Shown here: positions 7,381 to 16,060 of the stretch, one piece after another
Numbering within the stretch: the first letter of the stretch is position 1
Layout of the letters: every line of letters starts with the position of its first letter
From: a virus
IMG/VR virus record: IMGVR_UViG_3300046005_000250
Coordinates: 1-38,540 of that record
Length of the DNA stretch: 38,540 bases
Reading direction: 5' to 3' (one strand)
Translations under genes and position numbers: made by a program
Notes under the pieces: generated by a model
The model's input: only the letters and a program-made list of their open reading frames with translations
Told to the model about the DNA's origin: nothing
Databases searched by the model: none

Positions 7381-8367
7381 ATGGGATTACTTAAATCAAT
7401 AGGTAAGATAGCTCAAGTTGCTGGTAAAGTTACAGGGCAACCCTGGCTTACTGCTGCTGGTAGTGTAGCTGGTTCACTTGATAGTGGAGGTGGTGGCGGT
7501 GGAGGTAGTGCTACTTCAGCACAAGCACCTGGATTTGTTCCTTATGGAGTAACTACTGGTTTTGGTACCTCTAAAATAGATGCAGCTAACAAAACTGCAA
7601 CTTATTCTCTAGATCCTAGACTACAGTCTTTTAGAGATAGAATGTATGGAGGAGCTACTGCTGCTTTAGACTCTGCTGATCCTGCGTATGCTTATCAGAA
7701 TATAAACTATGCTAAAGGTTTATTTGGTCAAGCTACGAATATGGATATTGGGTCTATGACTCAAGACTATCTAAATAGTCAAATAGCTTTATTAAATCCA
7801 TCTCGTGAAGCTGAGTCTAGTCGTCTAAATGATTTAATGTTTAGTAAAGGTACTCTTGGTGCTGGTGTTGGTATGGAGGGTGGTTATGTGAATCCTCAAC
7901 AGTTTGCTTTAGCTAAGGCTCGTGAACAAGAGAATAGTAGACTTGCTGTAGCATCTGAAGATAGAGCTCGTGCTATACAAGGTGAAACTCTACAAAGAGC
8001 TAACGCTATGTATGGTCTAGGTCAAAGCTACTTGACTCAACCTTATGATACAGCTAATACTCTATTTGGTATGGGTTCTAATATTGAAGCTTTAGGTGCT
8101 AACTCTATGGCTCTAGGTCTTAATATGGGTAGTACTGCAGGTCAATTAAATAATGAAGCTGCTGCATATAATAAAGCTATTAACCAACAAAACTGGGGTA
8201 ATCAATTATATAATCAAGCTACTAGTAGAGATACTTGGAGTGGTGCATTAGATCAAATAGGAACTGTAGACTGGGGTAAGATCTGGGGAAGAACTCCAGA
8301 CTTTAATCCATTACCTGATTCTCAGTCTTTTGACTCCTTTAACAATTCTAACTATGAGAGAGCTTAA
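7381..8367 (+). CDS. Putative internal virion / DNA ejection protein, 328 aa
   Basis: A 328-residue protein with a hydrophobic, Gly/Ala-rich N-terminus (MGLLKSIGKIAQVAGKV, then a polyglycine stretch near 37-45) and a long helical body rich in Gln, Asn and Ala. It lies between the collar fibre and two larger virion proteins, the position of gp14-like ejection proteins in T7-like phages. No catalytic motif is visible. A role in forming the ejection channel is inferred from position. Confidence 0.6.
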   Translation: MGLLKSIGKIAQVAGKVTGQPWLTAAGSVAGSLDSGGGGGGGSATSAQAPGFVPYGVTTGFGTSKIDAANKTATYSLDPRLQSFRDRMYGGATAALDSADPAYAYQNINYAKGLFGQATNMDIGSMTQDYLNSQIALLNPSREAESSRLNDLMFSKGTLGAGVGMEGGYVNPQQFALAKAREQENSRLAVASEDRARAIQGETLQRANAMYGLGQSYLTQPYDTANTLFGMGSNIEALGANSMALGLNMGSTAGQLNNEAAAYNKAINQQNWGNQLYNQATSRDTWSGALDQIGTVDWGKIWGRTPDFNPLPDSQSFDSFNNSNYERA

Positions 8368-8372
8368 TAACT

Positions 8373-10229
8373 ATGGCACAAGCTAATCAACTAATGCCTG
8401 GAGAATGGGACAATGTGTTTGGTCCTTCTGCAGCAACTCTTAGTAAGACTCAGGATCAAGCATTTGAGGATAAGACTCGTCTAAATGCTCAGTTAGATCC
8501 TATGGCTTTAAACTATAACTCTCGTGTAAACATGGGTAGACGTATAGGTAAGGAGATTAATACTCTATTTGGAGGTCAGTCTACTGATCCTGCTCTACGC
8601 AAAGCTGAGATTATAGATCAAATATTTAAAACTCTTTCTCCAGAAGAATTAAAGAATCCTGCACAGGCTCTTAGTACTATTGCTGATCGTTTAGAAGAGC
8701 AAGGTTATCCTAGAGATGCAGCAGAAGCTCGTATGAAGTCTACTGAAATTGCTCAACAAACAATGATAAATGAGGACACAGTTAAGACTTCAGGTATCAA
8801 GAGACAACAAGCAGTGCTAGAACGTATAGCTCAAGGTGCTAATGGTATCTTGGGTATGTATGATCAAGTAGGTCCTGAGTTACAAGATCAACTTTACAAT
8901 CAGCAAGTAGATATGATTGAGAAAGAAGTAGGGGTAGAGGCAGCAAATCAACTGCGTAATGTTAAGCCTACTGAACGAAAAGCTATGCTTAAGAAGATGG
9001 TAGATGAAGCTGATAAAGAGTCTTCTAGAAGTAAAGAAACTATAGCAAATGAAAAGATAGCTGCTTCTCAAAAAGCATATGAATTTAAAGCAGGTGTTGC
9101 AAAAGCAATGCAGACAGAGAGAGAGAATAATGATTTTATTTTACAAGCAAATGAATTAGGATTTAAAGCTACAAAAGCTTATCTTACTAATTTAGAAAAA
9201 AGAGTAGGAGCAACTGATGATGCTCTTAGGAATCAAGCTGATTTATTAGCTATGTACAGTGATCCTATGAAGACTCCTACACTGTCTGAGTCTGAGAGAA
9301 CTATTGCTATTAATCAAATCACCCAGAACATGAAGACTCTTGAGGCTACTAAAGGCAGGCTAAATGCTATGCAAGGTAGTGCTGGACAAGCTATTCAAAA
9401 CCCTGTACTTGCTGGTCCTGGAAGTACTGTAGCAGCTACTGCTGTTCCAGGGGGAACTGCTCCTGCAGCTACTCAAGCTACTCCTGCAAAGACTCAAGCT
9501 AAAACTACAGCAGAGAATGATGATTATATTCAGGCAGAGACAGCTGCAAAACTATATCCTGCAGATGCTGCTCGTATTTGGGCAGAGTATGATAAAGATT
9601 ATCCAGGAGTTAGAGGTGCTACTACTAAACCTGCAGCTCCTGCCGCTGAAACTAAACCTAAACTATCTGCAGAAGAGCAGAAGAAAGCTGACTTTGAAGC
9701 TGCATTCTTAGCTAAATTGAATCAAGAATCTGATTATCAGAAGATAGCTAATGCAGGTAAAGCTATATTAAAACCTTTACAAGACTTTTGGGTTAAGTAT
9801 GAGAATGATGTTAAAGCTCAAGGTGAGTTAATAGATGCTTTTGCTAAACATGCTAAAGTTAAATTAAATGATAAAGCTTATGTTGCTCAACTATCTCCTA
9901 ATGCTAAAGCTAAACTAGAAGAGTTAGCTAATGATTCTAGTGTTAAGTCTATGGAACGTCAACAAGAAGGTACAAAAACTATGTTGGCTTTAGCAGGTAC
10001 TGCTCTAACTGCTGGTATATCTACTATTACTATTAAAGGTCTTCTTAAAATGAGTGCTGCTAAAGCTGCTAAGAATGCTTATAAAACTAGGACTCCTCTA
10101 AAAATAGAAACTAAGATGAAAGGTCTACCTGAGAAAGTTAAGATCTCTCAAGAAAAAGTAGATAGAGCAGCAGGTCTTCGTGAGAAAGAAGATCCAGCCC
10201 TTAGATTTGCAAAACCTTTATTCCAATAA
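8373..10229 (+). CDS. Putative internal virion protein, 618 aa
   Basis: A 618-residue largely alpha-helical protein, Ala/Lys/Gln/Glu-rich, with a low-complexity Ala/Thr/Pro linker at about 350-430. Near the C-terminus there is a hydrophobic segment (MLALAGTALTAGISTITIKGLL, written here as about 538-559) that could insert in a membrane. Its place directly before the transglycosylase and the 981-aa protein matches gp15-type internal core proteins. Its sequence is not otherwise recognised. The start ATG follows the preceding stop by five bases. Confidence 0.6.
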   Translation: MAQANQLMPGEWDNVFGPSAATLSKTQDQAFEDKTRLNAQLDPMALNYNSRVNMGRRIGKEINTLFGGQSTDPALRKAEIIDQIFKTLSPEELKNPAQALSTIADRLEEQGYPRDAAEARMKSTEIAQQTMINEDTVKTSGIKRQQAVLERIAQGANGILGMYDQVGPELQDQLYNQQVDMIEKEVGVEAANQLRNVKPTERKAMLKKMVDEADKESSRSKETIANEKIAASQKAYEFKAGVAKAMQTERENNDFILQANELGFKATKAYLTNLEKRVGATDDALRNQADLLAMYSDPMKTPTLSESERTIAINQITQNMKTLEATKGRLNAMQGSAGQAIQNPVLAGPGSTVAATAVPGGTAPAATQATPAKTQAKTTAENDDYIQAETAAKLYPADAARIWAEYDKDYPGVRGATTKPAAPAAETKPKLSAEEQKKADFEAAFLAKLNQESDYQKIANAGKAILKPLQDFWVKYENDVKAQGELIDAFAKHAKVKLNDKAYVAQLSPNAKAKLEELANDSSVKSMERQQEGTKTMLALAGTALTAGISTITIKGLLKMSAAKAAKNAYKTRTPLKIETKMKGLPEKVKISQEKVDRAAGLREKEDPALRFAKPLFQ

Positions 10230-10230
10230 T

Positions 10231-10689
10231 ATGTCAGGTAATAAATATCTTATAAAGTTAGGTTTAGCACCTGATCTGAATACCGTCGCTACTCACCAAG
10301 TTGAGAGTGGCGGTAGACAGTTTGATAACTCAGGCAATGTAATTACTTCTAAAGCAGGTGCTCTAGGTATAGCTCAAATTATGCCTACCACTGCTCCTGA
10401 AGCAGCCAAGTTAGCAGGTCTACCTTACAACAAGTATTTACTTAAAGCTAGTCAAGAGTACAACGCTAAACTAGGTGCTGCATATCTTAAACAAAAGATA
10501 GCTGACTTTAATGGAGATGTCGAAAAAGGACATGCTGCCTATAATGCAGGTAGTGCTAGAGTATCTAGTGCTATTGAGAAAGCTAAGAGACATGGTGGAT
10601 CTTGGAAAAACTATCTTCCAGATGAAACTAAAAACTATATAATTAAAATAGAATTAGCAAAAGAGAATCTTTCAAAAGGAAAGACCTAA
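10231..10689 (+). CDS. Lytic transglycosylase (SLT domain), virion-associated
   Basis: I choose ATG 10231, just after the preceding stop, giving 152 residues; an in-frame ATG at 10180 would overlap the upstream gene. The SLT signature is clear: catalytic Glu25 in HQVESGG, GALGIAQIMPTTA (43-55), LGAAYLK and AAYNAGSARV (102-111). It should cleave peptidoglycan glycan strands during DNA entry. In T7 this domain is the N-terminus of gp16; here it is a separate gene overlapping the 981-aa protein. Its N-terminus carries the GNKYL motif repeated in that neighbour. Confidence 0.88.
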   Translation: MSGNKYLIKLGLAPDLNTVATHQVESGGRQFDNSGNVITSKAGALGIAQIMPTTAPEAAKLAGLPYNKYLLKASQEYNAKLGAAYLKQKIADFNGDVEKGHAAYNAGSARVSSAIEKAKRHGGSWKNYLPDETKNYIIKIELAKENLSKGKT

Positions 10690-13634
10690 TGGGTAATAAA
10701 TATTTAGAAAGACTTGCAGAACAAGATGCTAAAACTACTACAGGAAATAAGTATATAGATAGACTTGGTATCCAAGAATCTCAATCTCCTCTAGAAACTT
10801 TTGCAACTCATGCTGCTGCTAATCTTCTTCCAGCTGCTGGTGGTCTAGCTGCAGGCTCTCTTGCAGCCACTGCTGGTGCTCCTATAGCTCTTGCATCAGG
10901 TCCTGCTGCTCCTGTAGTGGAGGCTGGTCTATTTCTAGGTGGTATGTTCCTTGGATCAGAGGGTGTTAGACGAGTACAAGAAGAGTTTCTACCTGAGAGC
11001 TTTAAGAACTATTTAGCTGTTGGTGGTAAAGAGAATAAGTATTCTGCTGTAGCTGGTGATTTAGCTTCTTTTGTTCCTTTCACTAAACTAGGCTTAGTTA
11101 AGAAAACACTTGACTCAGGAGAAGTAGTAATTGACAAAGCCACTAACGTAGCCTTAGGTGCTATAGGTGGTGGCATTGATGCTGCTAGTCAGTACATACA
11201 GACAGGTGAAGTAGATCCTACACAAGTAGCTATGAATGTGGTAGCTACTCCTTTCATAGGTGGTAAAGGTTTAAGTAAAGTAGGTCAAGCTATCTCTGCT
11301 AAACCTAAAGAAACTACTACTATTAAAGATGAAGTTGAAACTCAGAATCAACAAGTAGAGCAAGACACTTGGAGAGCTCAGAATCTTATTGATTTAAGAA
11401 AGATTGAGGCAGATAACTACGAGACTATTCTTAGAAAAGAAGTTATATCTAACATGCCTAAAGATAGGGCTACTCCTGAGTTAGAGAAAGAGACCTTTAC
11501 TGAGTTATTCTCAGCGTCTGGTAGAAATGCTGAAGGTGGTAAAGCTCCCACTATCATTATGACTGATGCAGAAGTCCCAGCATTCCGTGGTAACATGGAA
11601 GGTAGATGGCAAAAGCATGAAGTTAAAATACAAGAAGCAAGACAAAAGCTTACTGATCCTACTTTAAGAGAAGGACAAAGATTAGGTCTAGAGTCTGAGA
11701 TAGAAGGTAGACTAAGAAGTCAAGAGAATATTAAATATATTTTAGAGAAACAAGAACGCTTTGGTTCTACTGAATATTTACTTCCTATTCTAGAGAAAGT
11801 TAGAAACACATATGATGAATTAGGTATAAAAGCTAGAGATGCTGGCGTAATTAAGGGTATGTTGTATAACTACGTACCTCTTATGGTAGATAAATCTCAA
11901 AGTAAAATGTCTGAAGAAGGACTAGCATCTGCTTTAGAAGGTTTCTATAAGTTAAAAGATGCTTCTTTCAAAACAGATTCCTCTATGGAACGGGCATTTA
12001 ATACTGCAAATGAGTTGCAAGAGTATCTAAATACTATAGATCCTACACTATATGTTCACAGAGACATAGGCACTGTAACAAATGCTTATATGACTTCTAT
12101 GAATAAAGCAATTGCTCAGAAAGAGTTGATAGATCAGTTAAAGAATACTAATCTTCTTACAGGTACTAAAGATCCAATTATATCAACAGATCCTGCATTT
12201 GCTGTTAGAAATAAGTATGTAGCTTATAATAGTCGTGGGGCTAGTCAAATGGAAGGTGCATTTGTACATCCAGACTATGCTCCTATACTTGATACTATGT
12301 TCCAACGTAATGACATTGGAGCTATCAAGAATGCATTAGTTCAAACAGCTATGCTTACTAAGGCTCTTAACGTAGCAGGTTCTCTATTCCATGCTCCATC
12401 TCTTGGTTGGGCTATGGCTGGTGCATCTCCTAAGTTAGCCTTTAAAGAGATTATCACAGCAGGTAGTGGTATTCGTAAGGCAGTAAATGACCTTAAGAAA
12501 GGAGAGATGTCTGAGTATACAGAGTTAGCCATAAAGACAGGTACTAAGATTGGTACAGAAGACGTACAGAGATCTATTGTGTCTGACTTGGGTGCTTATG
12601 TAGACAAGAAGATCTTTGGTAATGCTAGTGTTTTAAAGAGACTTACTAATCCTATAGATAAGTTTATTCTACAAAAGATGAATACCTTTACTTGGGACTA
12701 CATGCATACTGGTGGTAAATTAGTTCTATTTAAAGATCTAATGACTAAGGCAGAAAAGAATCTTACAGAAGTTCCAGGTACTGCTGCTTATAATGAAGCT
12801 AGATTTAAGTTAGCAGAGCGTATCTCTAACTCAGTGAATCACACTATGGGTGGGTTGCAGTGGTTGCAAGCTGCTGCTTCTATTAAGAATAAAACTACTA
12901 AACAGTTAGCAATCCATGGTGCAGGTATAGAGAGTAGAGCTTGGGCTCAAGTAGCTATGTTTGCTCCTGACTGGACAGTTTCTACTCTAGGTTCTTTCCT
13001 TAAAGGTATGCCTGATAAGATTAATCCTGCTAAGTGGGATGTTAAAGCAGGTGTTAAGGGTATAATGAAACCTATGAATGAGGCTGACTTGTCTCGTAGG
13101 TATATGATTAATACTGGTTTACTATACTTAACTATTCTAGATGCAATTAACTTAGGTACTTCTGGTCAACATATCTGGCAGAATGAAGATCCAACTCGTA
13201 TTCAGCATGCTGATGGTACTACTCAACAGTTAGCTAAACACTCTATGGAAGCTATACACTGGTTGATGGATCCTGCTAAGACCTTGAAGAATAAATTGGG
13301 CTTCTTTCCTAAAGCAGGGTTAGCTTTCTTAGATGATCAAGGTGGAAATTACTTAGAGAGGGCTGGAACAGTTGCTAAGTTAGCTGCACCGTTCTCTGTT
13401 GGTTCTGCTTTACAAGCTCCAGAAGGAGAAGCAGCATGGAGAGCGTTTATGTCTGCTGCTGGATTCCCAATCTATGGTAAACCCCTTTCTTATTTAAGAG
13501 ATCCTAATGATGTTCTTAAAGAGAAAATGGAAAGAAAAGCAGTAAGACAAGAGAATCAGATGGAAAAAGTAGAAGAAATACGAAGGAAGGCAGAAACTAG
13601 TGAATTACGTGGATTATTTAGTGAGTATCTCTAA
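10689..13634 (+). CDS. Large internal virion protein, 981 aa (gp16-like body)
   Basis: The largest gene. The N-terminus has two copies of a GNKY[LI]x+L motif (about residues 2-9 and 19-26), matching one at the start of the transglycosylase. It continues with a long Ala/Gly hydrophobic stretch (about 45-95) that could span a membrane, then helical regions to a charged C-terminus. Length and position fit the large DNA-ejection core protein of T7-like phages with its SLT domain moved to the upstream gene. It overlaps that gene by one base and ends the rightward tail operon. No enzyme motif is visible. Confidence 0.65.
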   Translation: MGNKYLERLAEQDAKTTTGNKYIDRLGIQESQSPLETFATHAAANLLPAAGGLAAGSLAATAGAPIALASGPAAPVVEAGLFLGGMFLGSEGVRRVQEEFLPESFKNYLAVGGKENKYSAVAGDLASFVPFTKLGLVKKTLDSGEVVIDKATNVALGAIGGGIDAASQYIQTGEVDPTQVAMNVVATPFIGGKGLSKVGQAISAKPKETTTIKDEVETQNQQVEQDTWRAQNLIDLRKIEADNYETILRKEVISNMPKDRATPELEKETFTELFSASGRNAEGGKAPTIIMTDAEVPAFRGNMEGRWQKHEVKIQEARQKLTDPTLREGQRLGLESEIEGRLRSQENIKYILEKQERFGSTEYLLPILEKVRNTYDELGIKARDAGVIKGMLYNYVPLMVDKSQSKMSEEGLASALEGFYKLKDASFKTDSSMERAFNTANELQEYLNTIDPTLYVHRDIGTVTNAYMTSMNKAIAQKELIDQLKNTNLLTGTKDPIISTDPAFAVRNKYVAYNSRGASQMEGAFVHPDYAPILDTMFQRNDIGAIKNALVQTAMLTKALNVAGSLFHAPSLGWAMAGASPKLAFKEIITAGSGIRKAVNDLKKGEMSEYTELAIKTGTKIGTEDVQRSIVSDLGAYVDKKIFGNASVLKRLTNPIDKFILQKMNTFTWDYMHTGGKLVLFKDLMTKAEKNLTEVPGTAAYNEARFKLAERISNSVNHTMGGLQWLQAAASIKNKTTKQLAIHGAGIESRAWAQVAMFAPDWTVSTLGSFLKGMPDKINPAKWDVKAGVKGIMKPMNEADLSRRYMINTGLLYLTILDAINLGTSGQHIWQNEDPTRIQHADGTTQQLAKHSMEAIHWLMDPAKTLKNKLGFFPKAGLAFLDDQGGNYLERAGTVAKLAAPFSVGSALQAPEGEAAWRAFMSAAGFPIYGKPLSYLRDPNDVLKEKMERKAVRQENQMEKVEEIRRKAETSELRGLFSEYL

Positions 13635-13653
13635 AAATGACCTCTAGAATCGA

Positions 13654-13719
13654 GCTACAACGCATTTAAATTATAGGTTGATGTACTTGTATCAAAATAT
13701 AGTCTAAACTCGTTGTAGC
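13654..13719. other. Inverted repeat in convergent intergenic region
   Basis: GCTACAACG at 13654-13662 is the exact reverse complement of CGTTGTAGC at 13711-13719, with a 48-nt AT-rich loop that holds a smaller TTGAT/ATCAA stem. It lies between the end of the rightward tail operon (13634) and the end of pqqA (13751). It may be a shared terminator or RNA-end structure, but there is no uridine run directly after either arm. Confidence 0.45.
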
Positions 13720-13750
13720 CCCTTCTAGTAGTGTCTATGACGATTTGACC

Positions 13751-13822
13751 CTATTTATTCATTACATACATTGTAACTTCAAAGCCAAAGCGCATTTCTG
13801 TTGCTGATGGTGATTTCCACAT
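13751..13822 (-). CDS. pqqA: PqqA-like coenzyme PQQ precursor peptide, 23 aa
   Basis: A 23-codon gene on the minus strand. The peptide begins MWK and holds RFGFEVTMY (11-19), with the PQQ-forming Glu15 and Tyr19 spaced ExxxY exactly as in PqqA. Its length equals Klebsiella PqqA, which, as I recall it, aligns without gaps at M1, W2, K3, P5, R11, G13, E15, V16, T17, Y19 and N22. The peptide is the substrate of the host radical-SAM enzyme PqqE with PqqD; later host enzymes finish the quinone cofactor of methanol and alcohol dehydrogenases. A strong ribosome site, AAGGAG (13834-13829), lies six bases before ATG. No other pqq gene is present, so host enzymes must be used. It is the last gene of the leftward arm. 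Confidence 0.88.
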   Translation of the reverse strand: MWKSPSATEMRFGFEVTMYVMNK

Positions 13823-13844
13823 AACATACTCCTTAATATATACT

Positions 13845-13895
13845 ACACAAAATAGTTTGTCTGTAATATTTATTGATTTATTACACACAAAATAG
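13845..13895 (-). repeat. Pair of 11-bp direct repeats in pqqA leader
   Basis: ACACAAAATAG occurs at 13845-13855 and 13885-13895 (CTATTTTGTGT on the coding strand), 40 bp apart, both between the likely pqqA promoter and its ribosome site. Equal orientation and a spacing near four helical turns suggest protein or RNA regulatory sites. Function unproven. Confidence 0.5.
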
Positions 13896-13901
13896 CATAA
13901 A

Positions 13902-13935
13902 CTTATACTATACTAGTATTATAGCATAGTATAAG
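13902..13935. promoter_or_regulatory. 10-bp inverted repeat overlapping a candidate pqqA promoter
   Basis: CTTATACTAT (13902-13911) and ATAGTATAAG (13926-13935) form a perfect 10-bp stem with a 14-nt loop. On the minus strand the loop and arm contain TGCTATAAT (13926-13918), an extended -10 element that would drive pqqA with a leader of about 90 bases. No good -35 box is seen. The palindrome could be an operator, or the 3' end structure of the RNR operon. Confidence 0.5.
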
Positions 13936-13957
13936 CTTTTAGCACTACGTAAAAGTA

Positions 13958-14119
13958 TTAACTTTCCATAATGTATTTACTGAATACTAACCTCAGTATA
14001 CCCACATGAAGTACTACTACCCATTTTAAGTTATCACCTTTGACATCGAAATCTTGATTGTCCATAATCTCAGCACCAAAGACTAAACCACCTACTGTTT
14101 CCCATGTAAATTCTATCAT
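13958..14119 (-). CDS. Hypothetical 53-aa protein after RNR
   Basis: A 53-residue gene whose ATG overlaps the ribonucleotide reductase stop in an ATGA junction, so translation is probably coupled. The product starts MIEFTWETVGGLVFG, then MDNQDFDVKG and ends LRLVFSKYIMES. It has no cysteine pairs or clear catalytic residues. The coding pattern and tight coupling make it a real gene; function unknown. It is followed by the AT-rich palindrome and the pqqA leader. Confidence 0.7.
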   Translation of the reverse strand: MIEFTWETVGGLVFGAEIMDNQDFDVKGDNLKWVVVLHVGILRLVFSKYIMES

Positions 14120-15987
14120 ATCTCACACACTCCTGATACACACGCTAGTTGTTGGGCACCTTCAGTATTATCATCGAGTTCTATAAAATCACTCCAATCA
14201 ATATCTGTTGGCATTTCACTTAGTAACTTATGATAAGTCTCTTCATCGATATCTTCGTAAGGAGCCTGTACATAGGTATGGTTTGAGTGAGGTAAGAAAG
14301 ACACACCACTTACTTCATCAAAGTATTTCCAAACCCAAGCACCTACTTCTACCCACTCCTCATCTTTTACTGAGATAGTGACTGATGGTTTGTGCTCACA
14401 CCAGTGACGCTGATAGATTAACCACAACTCTAACTGTTCGATAGCTGACTTAGAGTTACGAGTAATAGCACCAGTAGGAGCCTTCATCGGGAAGCCAAAG
14501 ACAGCAGTTGAATCTGGTCTAAATGCTTCATCTTCTACTGGTACACCCTTACTTTTTAGATACTCGTAGATCGGATCCTTTTTATCCATACGAATACGTC
14601 GTAAGTAATAATCGTTGTGTCGAGCATGAATGCCACTAGCACTGTCCACCAACTGAGAGACTGTACCTGAAGGCTTAACAGCAGTGATAGCAGCAGAAGC
14701 AGGAATACCAAGTTTTTCAGCAAGTTCTTCATTTGTTCTCCGAGCAACACCACGTAAGTATTCTAGTAATCGAGGATCAGGATTAGAGGTAATCTCAGCA
14801 TCCATAATACCTGTCAAACTAACACCTAACAAACGCTCTTCTGAAGTATTCTCTACCCACTCTTCACTCAAGAAGTTAAACTTATTAAGAGTAGATTGAA
14901 TAGTACCTAAGATAGATGCTAGGTTAACTTTACGTTCAAGAGATTCAAGTGTATCCCCGTTCCGTACAACCACTTCCGTAAGATTGCAGAACTGTTTATC
15001 ACGGAGGATAATCTCTGAGCATGGATTGGTCCCGTAGCTGTGATCTTTAGAACGTCGTCCCCACTTAGCAGCTTGAGTTTGAGCAGCAACACGATTAAAT
15101 ATTCCTCGTTCACCTGACTTGGATTTAACCAAAGATAGCCATTCTTCCATGAAAGTCTCACTATCTGGTCGCTCTGTGTAGGCAACTGAGTTGTTAGCAA
15201 GTCCTCGGTGTGGATTATCATTATACCATGCTCCCATTTTAGCTTCACGCATACGACGATCTGTAAGATTAGAGAGGGAGATTAGAGCACTACGACGTAC
15301 CCCACCTACCACAACAATCTCACCTACCATACACATTATGTCGTGTACTTCAATACTAGTGAGTTTTCGTCCACTAGCTTCTTTAAATGACTTAACCGTG
15401 AAGTCAAAGAGTCGTTTAAGAGGCTCAGGTCCTGATGCTCTTCCACCAAATACTTTAAGTCTTGCTCCAGCTGGTCGAACCTTTGAGTAATCAACTTGAG
15501 GGACATCGCCCTCCCACAAAGAAGAGAGGAGCTTTTTGAATGCTTTTGCCCATCCGAGTTTGCTGTCTTGTACAAATATGACATCATCTACCTCACGTAA
15601 TTTCTCAGGAATAGCTGGTAACTTACTGACTTCTTGACGCTCACAACTGAAGCCTACACCAGTACCATTCATAAGGATGTATAAAGCTTCGCTAAACGCT
15701 CGCTTATTATTGACTGCTAGGTAACTACAGTTATAAGCTGCAATGTTATCTCGCTCTACTGCTTCACCTGCTGACATCATAAGACGCATAGAAGGCATTA
15801 CTTCTAGATTTAGAATAGAAGATCTTAGTTCTTCATAAGGTATCTCTACATCTTTAGTTTGTGTCTTTAAGTATGTGATAAGACGATCTACTGTCTCTTC
15901 CCATGACTCACGACGATGCTCTTTATCAAGGTATCGAGAGTATCGACTCCGATGTATGATTGATTGGTATATACTTGGTAGTTCCAT
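14116..15987 (-). CDS. nrdJ: Class II (adenosylcobalamin-dependent) ribonucleotide reductase
   Basis: Makes deoxyribonucleotides for phage DNA synthesis. I start at ATG 15987 (MELPSIYQS), seven bases after AGAGGAA; a longer frame to 16113 would run into the upstream gene. The 623-residue product has the RTPR-type pattern: redox Cys87 (YNCSYLAV), NPCSEI with Cys323 and Glu325, thiyl Cys334 (QFCNLTE) exactly 11 residues on, AVKPSGTVSQL, and a C-terminal CVSGVC redox pair (616 and 621). This is the monomeric, B12-dependent triphosphate reductase class, slightly short for the family. Vitamin B12 must come from the host. It is the last large gene of the leftward operon. Confidence 0.9.
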   Translation of the reverse strand: MELPSIYQSIIHRSRYSRYLDKEHRRESWEETVDRLITYLKTQTKDVEIPYEELRSSILNLEVMPSMRLMMSAGEAVERDNIAAYNCSYLAVNNKRAFSEALYILMNGTGVGFSCERQEVSKLPAIPEKLREVDDVIFVQDSKLGWAKAFKKLLSSLWEGDVPQVDYSKVRPAGARLKVFGGRASGPEPLKRLFDFTVKSFKEASGRKLTSIEVHDIMCMVGEIVVVGGVRRSALISLSNLTDRRMREAKMGAWYNDNPHRGLANNSVAYTERPDSETFMEEWLSLVKSKSGERGIFNRVAAQTQAAKWGRRSKDHSYGTNPCSEIILRDKQFCNLTEVVVRNGDTLESLERKVNLASILGTIQSTLNKFNFLSEEWVENTSEERLLGVSLTGIMDAEITSNPDPRLLEYLRGVARRTNEELAEKLGIPASAAITAVKPSGTVSQLVDSASGIHARHNDYYLRRIRMDKKDPIYEYLKSKGVPVEDEAFRPDSTAVFGFPMKAPTGAITRNSKSAIEQLELWLIYQRHWCEHKPSVTISVKDEEWVEVGAWVWKYFDEVSGVSFLPHSNHTYVQAPYEDIDEETYHKLLSEMPTDIDWSDFIELDDNTEGAQQLACVSGVCEI

Positions 15988-16060
15988 TAAGTTTCCTCTT
16001 GATATATAGGGTACACTGTAGAGATTTATAGGAGGAAGTGTGAGTTCCCCCCATTTAATG

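Noticed and set aside
13902-13935. Reading the 10-bp palindrome as a plain terminator of the RNR operon
   Set aside because: The stem is AT-only apart from two pairs and lacks a long U-run; an operator/promoter reading is equally good, so it is listed as regulatory.
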